Assembly: GCF_042657165.1 (NCBI RefSeq)
Contig: NZ_JBHSNJ010000002.1
Location: 1 to 64,000, forward strand
Source: Agrilutibacter niabensis
Lineage (GTDB): Bacteria > Pseudomonadota > Gammaproteobacteria > Xanthomonadales > Xanthomonadaceae
Direction: 5' to 3'
DNA length: 64,000 nt
Part shown: one piece after another, positions 32,078 to 39,466 of the stretch
Numbering within the stretch: position 1 is the first letter of the stretch
Layout: every line of letters begins with the position of its first letter
Notes under the pieces: generated by a model
The model's input: the letters and a program-made list of their open reading frames with translations, nothing else
The model's database searches: none
What the model was told of the DNA's origin: nothing
Made by a program: the position numbers and the translations under genes

Positions 32078-32736
32078 TCGCGGGGCGTTCGCTCGTGGAT
32101 GGCGTCGGTGGCATCGCCGGCCGGGTCGTTGGCCAGTGTAACAGTGGCGTCCGTGGATCGCCGCCGGTACAGCGCATACCGCACCTCCCGGGTGCTGCCT
32201 TCGCGATGCAGCGCCCATTCCGGGGGTGGGAGGGCGTCTGCGCCGGGCGGCGATTCGACGTAGAGCCAGCCCTGCGCGGACAATTTCGCCGTCAGTGCCG
32301 GCAGCACGCCACCCCAGAAATTCGCGTCGAACGGCGGGTCGACAAAGGCCAGGTCGAAACCGCCATCGGGTTGCGCGTGCAGCCAGGCCAACGCATCGGC
32401 CTGCACGACGCTCGCCGCCTCCCCGCCCTGCAGGCGCGCGGCGGTGGCTCGCAGGGCAGCGGCCAGCCTGGCATCGCGCTCGACCAGCACCGCTGCAGCG
32501 GCACCGCGCGACAGCGCCTCCAGTCCCAACGCCCCGCTTCCGGCAAACAGGTCGAGCACGCGTGCACCGGGCAGGACCGGCTGCAACCAATTGAACAGCG
32601 TTTCGCGCACGCGGTCGCTGGTGGGCCGCAGCCCGGGGGCGTCCGCCACGTCCAGGCGCGTGCCGCGCCAGCGGCCGCCGATGATGCGTACCTTGCCGGT
32701 TGCGGCGCGGGCAGCGTTCGAGCGCGGACGGTTCAT
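32074..32736 (-). CDS. rsmD: 16S rRNA (guanine(966)-N(2))-methyltransferase RsmD
   Basis: This is a 220-aa SAM-dependent enzyme that methylates G966 of 16S rRNA. It shows 'GKVRIIGGRWRGTRLDVAD', 'RPTSDRVRETLFNWL', the SAM loop 'VLDLFAGSGALGLEALSRGA' and the catalytic 'AFVDPPFD'. It overlaps coaD by four bases, the usual rsmD-coaD pairing, and is divergent from ftsY across a 65-base spacer. The C-terminal 25 residues are a nonconserved acidic tail. Confidence 0.96.
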   Translation of the reverse strand: MNRPRSNAARAATGKVRIIGGRWRGTRLDVADAPGLRPTSDRVRETLFNWLQPVLPGARVLDLFAGSGALGLEALSRGAAAAVLVERDARLAAALRATAARLQGGEAASVVQADALAWLHAQPDGGFDLAFVDPPFDANFWGGVLPALTAKLSAQGWLYVESPPGADALPPPEWALHREGSTREVRYALYRRRSTDATVTLANDPAGDATDAIHERTPRE

Positions 32737-32801
32737 CGGGCGGCACGAGGCGGGGGGGCTATCATGTGCGTATTCTCGCGCACTCCCCGCCTCCCCCAGC
32801 G

Positions 32802-33974
32802 ATGCTCAATTTTTTCCGCCGCAAGAAACCCGAGGCGCCCCCCGCGACGCCCATCGACCCGAGCGCCGCGCCGCGAACGCCGGAGGCTGCGGAACCGGTG
32901 AACGGAACCGGCGCCATCGCGGGCGAAGCACCGGCCGAAGACCGTCCGCAGGAGGTCCAGCCCGTTCCGGCGGAAATCATCGCCGCCGCGATGGAGGTCG
33001 AGCCGGCAGCGCAACCCGCGGCCGCAGCCGAGCAGGCCCTCCCGGCGGCACCCGGCAAGAAAGGCTGGCGCGACCGCCTGCGCGGCAGCGCCTTCGCCCG
33101 CACGCTGGGCGGGTTGTTCTCGCGCAATCCGCGCCTGGACGACGATCTGCTGGATGAGATCGAAACCGCCCTGCTCATGGCGGACGTCGGGGTCAGCGCG
33201 ACCACGCAACTGGTCGAAGACCTGCGCAAGCGGATGAAAGCGCGCGAATTCACCGATGCCAATGCCCTGCTCTCGGCGTTGCGCGGCGACCTGGTCCTGA
33301 TGCTGCGCCCGGTCGCGCTGCCGTTGCAGATCGACCGCAATGCAAAGCCGTTCGTGGTGCTGACGGTCGGTGTCAACGGCGTCGGCAAGACCACCACGAT
33401 CGGCAAGCTTGCCAAGCGCTTCAAGGATGAAGGACGCCCGCTCATGCTCGCCGCGGGCGACACCTTCCGCGCAGCGGCCGTCGCACAGTTGCAGGCCTGG
33501 GGCGAGCGCAACGGCGTGCCCGTGGTTGCGCAGGGCCAGAACGCGGATGCGGCGTCGGTCGCCTTCGATGCGCTGCAGGCGGCAAAGGCGCGCGGCACCG
33601 AAGTCCTGATCGCCGACACCGCAGGCCGGCTGCACACACAGCAGGGCCTGATGGCGGAACTTGGCAAGATCAAGCGGGTGATCCAGAAGCTGGATGCCGC
33701 TGCGCCGCATGAAGTGCTGATGGTGATCGATGGCACCACCGGACAGAACGCGCTGTCGCAACTGCGCCAGTTCCATGCGGCGGTTGGAGTGACCGGCCTG
33801 GTGGTCACCAAGCTGGATGGCACGGCGAAGGGTGGCGTGGTGTTCGCACTGGCCCGCGAGTTCGGCATCCCGATCCGCTACGCCGGCATCGGCGAACGGC
33901 CGGAAGACCTGCGCGTGTTCGACGCGGAGGCATTCGTCGACGCACTGCTGCCGGAAGCCCTCGGCAACGGATGA
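32802..33974 (+). CDS. ftsY: signal recognition particle receptor FtsY
   Basis: This is a 390-aa SRP receptor GTPase. An acidic, Ala/Pro-rich A region (about 10-80) precedes the N domain ('SRNPRLDDDLLDEIETALLM') and the G domain with G1 'GVNGVGKTTTIGKLAKRF', 'DTFRAAAVAQLQAW', G3 'DTAGR' and G4 'TKLDGTAKGG'. It docks ribosome-SRP complexes at the inner membrane. The downstream AsmA-like gene starts four bases before its stop (ATGA overlap), so they are cotranslated. Confidence 0.97.
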   Translation: MLNFFRRKKPEAPPATPIDPSAAPRTPEAAEPVNGTGAIAGEAPAEDRPQEVQPVPAEIIAAAMEVEPAAQPAAAAEQALPAAPGKKGWRDRLRGSAFARTLGGLFSRNPRLDDDLLDEIETALLMADVGVSATTQLVEDLRKRMKAREFTDANALLSALRGDLVLMLRPVALPLQIDRNAKPFVVLTVGVNGVGKTTTIGKLAKRFKDEGRPLMLAAGDTFRAAAVAQLQAWGERNGVPVVAQGQNADAASVAFDALQAAKARGTEVLIADTAGRLHTQQGLMAELGKIKRVIQKLDAAAPHEVLMVIDGTTGQNALSQLRQFHAAVGVTGLVVTKLDGTAKGGVVFALAREFGIPIRYAGIGERPEDLRVFDAEAFVDALLPEALGNG

Positions 33975-35245
33975 CGCGCCGCGGCCGCATCCTGATTGTC
34001 CTCGCGCTGATCGCGCTTGCGCTGCTTCTCGCGTTGCGCTGGCTGTCGCGGCCAGGCAGCGTCGCGGCGATCATCACCAGCCGGGTCGGCTCCGCGCTGG
34101 GGCTCGAAATCACCGCGGGCGGTGCGAGCGAATACCGCCTGCGCGGCACGCCCATGCTGGTGCTGCGCGACGTCACCGTGCGCGAGCCGGGCATGAAGAC
34201 CGTCATGCTGAGCGCGCAGCGCGTGTACGTGGCGCTGCCTTGGTCGACATTGCGCGCAGGCGGCAGCGAACTCGTCGCACGCCGGATCGAATTGGACGCA
34301 CCCCGCCTCGACCTCCCCGCGCTGCAGCACTGGATCGCCACGCGCCCGCCGTCCGAAAAAAGACTGCCGACGCTGACCGACGGCCTCCTGATCCGCAACG
34401 GTGAACTCGACAACAACGATTGGCGCATCGACGGCATCCATGCAGACATGCCGATGCTGGATCCGGCACATCTCCTGCGCGCGCGACTGCGCGGGCGGTA
34501 TGTCGATGCACCATTGTCGATCCCGGTCGATCTGGCGGTTTCGATCGCGCGCCCCGAAGCACTGATCAAGGCCCAGGCAACCGGCTTCGCGACGTACGGC
34601 AAGGTGACCGTCGAACGCGGCAAGGACTGGCGCTTGCCCGCGACAATCGCGCTTTCCGGTCCCCTGCGCTTCGGCACGGACGAGCTGCACATCACTCCGG
34701 CCCGCCTGGGCATGGCTGCGAGCTTTCAAAGTGCAACGACACGGGTTCCTTTTGCACTCGGACTACACGGCCCGCTCCGCTTCGACGAGGCTACCTGGAC
34801 GCTTGCACCGGCCGGCATCGCCCTGCGACGCCGCGACGACACAAGCAACGACCCCATTCCGACGCTCGATGCACACGGCGCGCTCGCACTGGGCCGCAAG
34901 CTGATGCTGCAACTCGACGGGACGCTCGCGCAGTGGCCGCAGGCGTGGCCCGCCCTGCCCGCCCCGATCGGGGAATCGCGATCGCCCCTTCCGTTCGTGC
35001 TGCGCTATGACGGTTCGCCTGGCTTCGTCGATGTCGCCTCGCTGGAGTTGCAACGCGATGCAACGCGCTTCGACGGCCGCTTCCGCTTGCCGCAGGTACT
35101 GGCGTGGGTCGAGCAAGGGGACGGAACGCCGCTGCCGCCGCTCACCGGCAGGCTGACCACGCCGGCGCTGGAGATCTCCGGCGCGAGCCTGGAGGGCGTG
35201 GCGGTCGAGTTCGATGATTCCGAGGCGACGGGGGCTGCGCCGTGA
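33971..35245 (+). CDS. AsmA-like membrane-anchored protein
   Basis: This is a 424-aa protein with one N-terminal helix ('ILIVLALIALALLLALRWLS') and a long periplasmic region of repeated beta-strands. It includes 'LRGTPMLVLRDVTVREPG', 'VYVALPWSTLRAGG', 'RRIELDAPRLDLPALQ' and 'LTDGLLIRNGELDNNDWRID', which look like the beta-groove repeats of AsmA/YhdP/TamB-type lipid-transfer proteins. The family match is inferred from pattern, not from a specific motif. It is coupled to ftsY (ATGA) and to mutY (GTGA overlap). Confidence 0.8.
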   Translation: MTRRGRILIVLALIALALLLALRWLSRPGSVAAIITSRVGSALGLEITAGGASEYRLRGTPMLVLRDVTVREPGMKTVMLSAQRVYVALPWSTLRAGGSELVARRIELDAPRLDLPALQHWIATRPPSEKRLPTLTDGLLIRNGELDNNDWRIDGIHADMPMLDPAHLLRARLRGRYVDAPLSIPVDLAVSIARPEALIKAQATGFATYGKVTVERGKDWRLPATIALSGPLRFGTDELHITPARLGMAASFQSATTRVPFALGLHGPLRFDEATWTLAPAGIALRRRDDTSNDPIPTLDAHGALALGRKLMLQLDGTLAQWPQAWPALPAPIGESRSPLPFVLRYDGSPGFVDVASLELQRDATRFDGRFRLPQVLAWVEQGDGTPLPPLTGRLTTPALEISGASLEGVAVEFDDSEATGAAP

Positions 35246-36324
35246 CCACCCGCACGCGCCGCAGGACGGAAGCTGCAACCGGAACCGGTCCCGAACCCTT
35301 TGCGTCGCGCCTGCTGCGCTGGTTCGACATCAACGGCCGACACGACCTGCCGTGGCAGCACCCACGGACGCCGTATCGCGTCTGGCTTTCGGAAATCATG
35401 CTGCAGCAGACGCAGGTGCGGACGGTGATTCCGTACTTCGAGCGTTTCGTCTCCGCCTTACCGACGTTGCCCGCGCTCGCCGCCGCGCCGCGCGACGACG
35501 TCATGGCGCTGTGGTCCGGGCTGGGCTACTACGCGCGTGCGCGCAACCTGCAGGCCGGCGCACAGCGCTGCGTCGCGCAGCACGGTGGCGAACTCCCGCG
35601 CGACATCGAGGCCCTGACCGCCCTGCCCGGCATCGGCCGCAGCACGGCGGCGGCGATACTCTCGCAGGCATGGGGCGATCGCCACGCGATCCTGGACGGA
35701 AACGTGAAGCGCGTGCTCGCGCGTTATCACGGTATCGAGGGCTACCCTGGCCTGCCCGCCGTCGAGCGGCAGATGTGGGCGCTTGCGGAGCAACACCTGC
35801 CCGCGGATCGCCTCGCCGACTACACGCAGGCGCAAATGGACCTCGGGGCCACGCTCTGCACGCGCACTGATCCGGCCTGCGTGCTGTGTCCGCTGCGGGA
35901 CGACTGCGTCGCGCGTCGCGAGGGTCGCATGGCCGAGCTGCCGACCCCCAAGCCGGGGAAGGCAGCCCCCCAGAAACATGCTTGCGTGTTGTGGCTCGAG
36001 AACGCCAGCGGAGAGGTGCTCCTGCAGCGGCGCCCGCCCACCGGCATCTGGGCCTCGCTGTGGACGCTGCCGCAGGCCGAGGATGCCGCTTCGTCGCGCG
36101 CCTGGTTCGAGCGCGAACTGCACGGCGACTTCGACACCGCGCTGGCACTGCGCCCCATCGACCATGCCTTCAGCCATTACAAACTGCGCCTGCAACCGTT
36201 GCGGATCGGCAACGTCGCCCTGCGCGAGCGCGTGGGCGACAATGACGACCTGCGCTGGGTGGCTCGCGGTGAATTCACCTCGATTGGCATTCCCGCGCCG
36301 ATCCGCAAGCTACTGGAATCCTGA
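35242..36324 (+). CDS. mutY: A/G-specific adenine DNA glycosylase MutY
   Basis: This is a 360-aa DNA-repair enzyme that removes A opposite 8-oxoguanine. The N-terminal domain has 'DLPWQHPRTPYRVWLSEIML' with 'LSEIMLQQTQV' and the helix-hairpin-helix 'LTALPGIGRSTAAAILSQAW' with catalytic Asp in 'AILDGNVKRVLAR'. The 4Fe-4S cluster is 'CTRTDPACVLCPLRDDC' (C-x6-C-x2-C-x5-C). A C-terminal NUDIX-like domain (about 240-355) recognises 8-oxoG. The start GTG 35242 overlaps the AsmA-like stop. Confidence 0.97.
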   Translation: MTTRTRRRTEAATGTGPEPFASRLLRWFDINGRHDLPWQHPRTPYRVWLSEIMLQQTQVRTVIPYFERFVSALPTLPALAAAPRDDVMALWSGLGYYARARNLQAGAQRCVAQHGGELPRDIEALTALPGIGRSTAAAILSQAWGDRHAILDGNVKRVLARYHGIEGYPGLPAVERQMWALAEQHLPADRLADYTQAQMDLGATLCTRTDPACVLCPLRDDCVARREGRMAELPTPKPGKAAPQKHACVLWLENASGEVLLQRRPPTGIWASLWTLPQAEDAASSRAWFERELHGDFDTALALRPIDHAFSHYKLRLQPLRIGNVALRERVGDNDDLRWVARGEFTSIGIPAPIRKLLES

Positions 36325-36327
36325 CCG

Positions 36328-36600
36328 ATGCCCCGCACCGTCCATTGCGAATACGAACACCGCGACACCGAGGGCCTCGACTTCGTGCCGTGGCCCGGCG
36401 AACTCGGCAAACGCGTGTTCGCACACATCGGCAAACCGGCGTGGGCCAAATGGCTCGCGCATCAGACCATGCTGATCAACGAGAACCGCCTCTCGCCTAT
36501 GAACCCACAGCATCGCGCCTTCCTCGAAGGCGAGATGCAGAAATTCCTCTTCGGCGGCAGCGCTGAGAAGCCCGCCGGTTACGTACCGCCCGAAACCTGA
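36328..36600 (+). CDS. yggX: YggX-type oxidative-damage protection / Fe(II)-trafficking protein
   Basis: This 90-aa protein begins 'MPRTVHCEYEHRDTEGLDFV', with the family's conserved Cys7 and 'PWPGELGKRVFAHIGKPAW'. YggX proteins limit iron-mediated oxidative damage to Fe-S clusters. It lies three bases after mutY, the conserved mutY-yggX pair of Gammaproteobacteria. It is last in the ftsY-AsmA-like-mutY-yggX run. Confidence 0.96.
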   Translation: MPRTVHCEYEHRDTEGLDFVPWPGELGKRVFAHIGKPAWAKWLAHQTMLINENRLSPMNPQHRAFLEGEMQKFLFGGSAEKPAGYVPPET

Positions 36601-36609
36601 CGCGGGTGG

Positions 36610-37059
36610 CTAACCCGCCGGCGCCTTCGCGTCGTGGCGGATGTCCTTCTCGGCGGCCTTGAGTGCCTTCTCGTCGAGGGGAAGGATCTCGCGGATATGG
36701 CAGGGCAACGGCTGGGTACGACCACCGCCCACGCGCGGAATGACGCTGTCGAAGCGCGCGTAGACCGTTCCGGACTGGTGGGTGAGTCCTATCGCCTGGG
36801 CAAAATCGAGGTCCGGGCATGGACCATCGACTTCAAGCAGGTAGGCCTCGTTTAGCCGGGTCCAGACCGCCACCGCCTGGTCGCCCAGCGGCGTCCACCC
36901 ATCGAGGGTCCCGAAGTAGTGGAAGCTCGGAACCGCCGGTCCGGCGTTGGCGCGATACAGGGCCAGTTTCTGGTTCTCGGAGAGCCCGGCTCCGGAGGCG
37001 CAACCGCTAACCGAGAGCATTACGGCAAAGGCGGCCAACATGATCTGCAGGGCTTTCAT
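36610..37059 (-). CDS. lipoprotein (DUF6491-like, 149 aa)
   Basis: The signal peptide 'MKALQIMLAAFAVMLSVSGC' has a lipobox (VSGC), with Cys20 the lipid-bearing residue. The mature protein carries 'LALYRANAGPAVPSFHYFG', then 'DGWTPLGDQAVAVWTRLNEA' and a Cys pair ('GPCPDLDF', 'LPCHIREIL') that could form a disulfide. This pattern is common in small Xanthomonad lipoproteins annotated DUF6491; the function is unknown. It is convergent with yggX (9-base gap). Confidence 0.85.
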   Translation of the reverse strand: MKALQIMLAAFAVMLSVSGCASGAGLSENQKLALYRANAGPAVPSFHYFGTLDGWTPLGDQAVAVWTRLNEAYLLEVDGPCPDLDFAQAIGLTHQSGTVYARFDSVIPRVGGGRTQPLPCHIREILPLDEKALKAAEKDIRHDAKAPAG

Positions 37060-37157
37060 GACAGCTCACTCGCATGAAGCAGGATCGCGACCCATCATCG
37101 CCCTGTCGTTGCGACAAGGAATGAATGACGGTTTTGCGCATTCAGCGCCCGTCCGGC

Positions 37158-37186
37158 TTGCCAGCGCCAGCGCCGATCCGTATGAT
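37158..37186 (+). promoter_or_regulatory. sigma70 promoter of the tRNA-Phe gene
   Basis: TTGCCA (37158-37163), 17-base spacer, TATGAT (37181-37186). Transcription would start near 37193, about 30 bases before the tRNA 5' end. Confidence 0.7.
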
Positions 37187-37222
37187 CTCGCTTCTTTCAC
37201 GGCCGTCACGCGGCTAGTGACC

Positions 37223-37298
37223 GGCCGGGTAGCTCAGTTGGTAGAGCAGGGGATTGAAAATCCCCGTGTCGGGGGTTCGATTCCCTCCCCGGCCACCA
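37223..37298 (+). tRNA. tRNA-Phe(GAA)
   Basis: This is a 76-base tRNA with encoded CCA. Acceptor stem GGCCGGG / CCCGGCC, D-arm GCTCAGTTGGTAGAGC, anticodon stem GGGGA / TCCCC with loop TTGAAAA (anticodon GAA at 37256-37258), T-loop TTCGATT. It is a single gene with its own promoter and a hairpin terminator after it. The 3' side opens into a variable island, as is usual for tRNA genes used as integration sites. Confidence 0.98.
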
Positions 37299-37306
37299 TA
37301 TATATC

Positions 37307-37336
37307 AAGGGCTTGCAGCGATGCAGGCCCTTTTCT
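37307..37336 (+). terminator. intrinsic terminator after tRNA-Phe
   Basis: The 11-bp stem AAGGGCTTGCA / TGCAGGCCCTT has one G-T pair and loop GCGA, followed by TTCTTTTG. Confidence 0.8.
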
Positions 37337-37507
37337 TTTGCGCCAAGCGACTATGAGTCCCTACACAGTCCCTGCTCGGCGAAATTTCGTCGCTTGAGCG
37401 TCGCCTTACGTGGCCGAGCACGAGAGCGTCAGCGAGTCCTTGCCAATTAGTCGCTTGCCGGTGGAATGCGCCCGCTTCATGCTCTCGCCAAGCGAAGAGG
37501 GGGGCGC

Positions 37508-37854
37508 ATGGAGTACTGCTTCTATATCGATTGGAATGGCTGGAAGCCTGAAGTCTGGGCAGCTTGGGCACAGGCACTGCTTTCTGGGGCAGCAATAGTC
37601 GCCGCCGGCTACTTTGGCGTTGCACAGCACAGACGTGAGATTGGTCAGACCACCACCAGGGCAAGCAGGTCGTGGGCAATTCGAATATCCAGGTCAAAGT
37701 CCAGCACGAGGTCCGGCATTCGCTTTCTAGGCTGCGGATCCATTGCTATTCCTTCAAAGGTTGCGGTCTGGACGCCTTTTCCATTATCTCGGCCAACGTC
37801 TTCTCTGATTGCCCCACAGGTCGGCACTGGCTGGCCGATCAAGCTTTGGAGTGA
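37508..37854 (+). pseudogene. small membrane protein gene, probably broken by one frameshift
   Basis: ATG 37508 opens 'MEYCFYIDWNGWKPEVWAAW' and one helix ('AQALLSGAAIVAAGYFGVAQ'), then 'HRREIGQ'. After about 37650 the original frame turns into low-quality Arg/Ser-rich sequence up to 37927. The +2 frame instead reads coherently ('GNSNIQVKVQHEVRHSLSRL', '..IHCYSFKGCGLDAF', '..TGRHWLADQALE', stop at 37854). I therefore suspect a single indel in a gene of about 115 codons. No family is recognised. It lies in the island behind tRNA-Phe, and from 37855 to 38125 nothing convincing is seen. Confidence 0.45.
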
Positions 37855-38125
37855 TGACCCTCCCCCTTGTGGCGGCCGTCCTGGTGCAATCCTAACCGGA
37901 GAGTTGGGGCTCCTTGCCCGCCTTTAGGGAGTGACAAAACTCGTCATGCTCCCTTCCAAGGCAGTAGGAAGAACCCGGCGCCGGGCGCGGGCGTCCCTGT
38001 CACGCGCATGCGGCCAAGCCGCCGGGACGCCAGTCTGCAGGGAAGGATCTGGCTGTGTCACACAGGGCGAATGCCAAGGGGTAGCATCGAGCCACCACGA
38101 CGGCATCACGACAGGAGAGCGCGGA

Positions 38126-38311
38126 ATGGCCCTGACACGCGAGCAACGCGAGAAGATCAAGCAGCTGGCGATCCGGCATGCGATGGAAGGCAAGAGCTTG
38201 TTGCAGAAGCGGCCCCCGAGTGTGGCCATAGAGCCCCCGCCCAGAGTTGATGTGGCGGTGCTCTCGCTAGTCCCCCGCACCAAAGTCGGCGGGCCGGAGC
38301 CGACGGAGTAA
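38126..38311 (+). CDS. hypothetical small protein (61 aa)
   Basis: ATG 38126 is preceded by AGGAGA seven bases upstream, a good ribosome binding site. The peptide starts 'MALTREQREKIKQLAIRHAM', an amphipathic basic helix, followed by 'EGKSLLQKRPPSVAIEPPPR' and a disordered proline-rich tail. It is probably a short helix-plus-tail protein; the function is unknown. It belongs to the poorly conserved island downstream of tRNA-Phe. Confidence 0.5.
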   Translation: MALTREQREKIKQLAIRHAMEGKSLLQKRPPSVAIEPPPRVDVAVLSLVPRTKVGGPEPTE

Positions 38312-38407
38312 TACATCCGAGAAGCACCGCGATCGCTTCGCTCGAAGCTGTGCGGCTCGCGCGAGGCGCGCACGACGTCGTCGATTTCGGCCTGACGGCC
38401 TGGGGAG

Positions 38408-38722
38408 TCAAAGACCCGATTGACGGCGCTCTGCGTCGAGGCGATGCGCGCCTGGCGCTCCTGCTCCGCGCGGTTGGGCCATCTCCGCCGCTTCAATGAG
38501 TTTTCGCCATTGCGGTGAGTTGAAGACGTGCAACTGGAGATCGAACAAGCGATCGTTCATCCACGCCCGGTCGCATTCCGGGGGCTGCTCCCGGATCAAT
38601 TCCTGCAGGAGAGTGCGCCATGCCTCATGCAGCACAGCACCATCGGCTGAATTGCGGAGCGCATCATCCATGCTGGCACGCGCCGCCTCGATACGAGCCA
38701 AGCTTAGGTTCCGATAACTCAC
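38408..38722 (-). CDS. hypothetical protein (104 aa)
   Basis: GTG 38722 opens 'MSYRNLSLARIEAARASMDD', then helical sequence with 'HEAWRTLLQELIREQPPECD' and 'LFDLQLHVFNSPQWRKLIEA', which reads like a genuine alpha-helical protein for residues 1-85. The last 20 residues are out of character, and the next frame (from about 38500) continues 'MKRRRWPNRAEQERQARIAS', so the 3' end may be frameshifted. No family is recognised. It is an island gene, with no clear ribosome binding site. Confidence 0.45.
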   Translation of the reverse strand: MSYRNLSLARIEAARASMDDALRNSADGAVLHEAWRTLLQELIREQPPECDRAWMNDRLFDLQLHVFNSPQWRKLIEAAEMAQPRGAGAPGAHRLDAERRQSGL

Positions 38723-38918
38723 GGGCGAAGTATTGGCAGCGCTGCGTTAAGCAACCGTAATTGATGGGGCCCCATCGGCAGCCATCCGGCCTGCCGCAAG
38801 TTCCGCCGCGCACAGCGAACGATTCCCGCTAAACCAAGGCAGCGCCGAGGTAGCCGGGAATTGACACGATTTCGCAATATCCGCTCGCTAATTTGGCGTC
38901 TGGCACTCTGGGCTTGGA

Positions 38919-39419
38919 GTGGCGGTGAAACTGGATCATCCCGTCCAGGAAAGAGTCATCGATCTCGGGCGCCTTATCGGGTCGAGCGCCGAGCAGATCA
39001 TTGTTGTCGCGATGTTCGAAGCCATGTTTCCGACGCGTGGACGCATCGACAACCTTTGCACCTGGCTTCTGGTGGTCTCCGCGTTGGTGGCGGCTTTCGT
39101 CCTTTGCAATTCCGACAAGCTTGTTCCCATCCTCGGCGAGATCGGCTTTCTAACCTGCGGCGTCTTGCTTGCCCTCTCCAGCCTTTGCGGATTGGTAGCG
39201 AAGCTATTCATCGTCTGGTTCGAACTTGCCCGCGCGCCCCTACCCATGGGCTTGGCCGCCGGCGGACGCTACGCGCGCTTTCAGGCGATGCTGTTTCTTG
39301 CCTTCCTTGGCTCCAGCTTTGTCTTTCCAGCCACGGCTCCCCCCAACGATGGGTGGTCGGTCGAACTGGCTACGTCGATCAAGCCCGTGGCTCCCGCTCG
39401 GCAGGCGTCGATGCGTTGA
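38919..39419 (+). CDS. hypothetical membrane protein (166 aa)
   Basis: GTG 38919 (or GTG 38925) starts a protein with an amphipathic N-terminus ('DHPVQERVIDLGRLIGSSAE') and three or four hydrophobic helices: 'LCTWLLVVSALVAAFVLC', 'IGFLTCGVLLALSSLCGLVA', 'FQAMLFLAFLGSSFVFPA'. The length and charge pattern look real, but the family is unknown. It sits at the right edge of the island, convergent with the HD-GYP/LuxR gene 47 bases away. 38723-38918 has no gene. Confidence 0.6.
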   Translation: MAVKLDHPVQERVIDLGRLIGSSAEQIIVVAMFEAMFPTRGRIDNLCTWLLVVSALVAAFVLCNSDKLVPILGEIGFLTCGVLLALSSLCGLVAKLFIVWFELARAPLPMGLAAGGRYARFQAMLFLAFLGSSFVFPATAPPNDGWSVELATSIKPVAPARQASMR

Positions 39420-39466
39420 CCCGCGACGCGGTGTGCCTCCTGAAATCGGGCGAAAACGACAAGCGT

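Noticed and set aside
37223..39419. Prophage or integrative element with intact integrase at tRNA-Phe
   Set aside because: No integrase, excisionase or phage structural gene is visible, and I found no repeat of the tRNA 3' end in the following bases.
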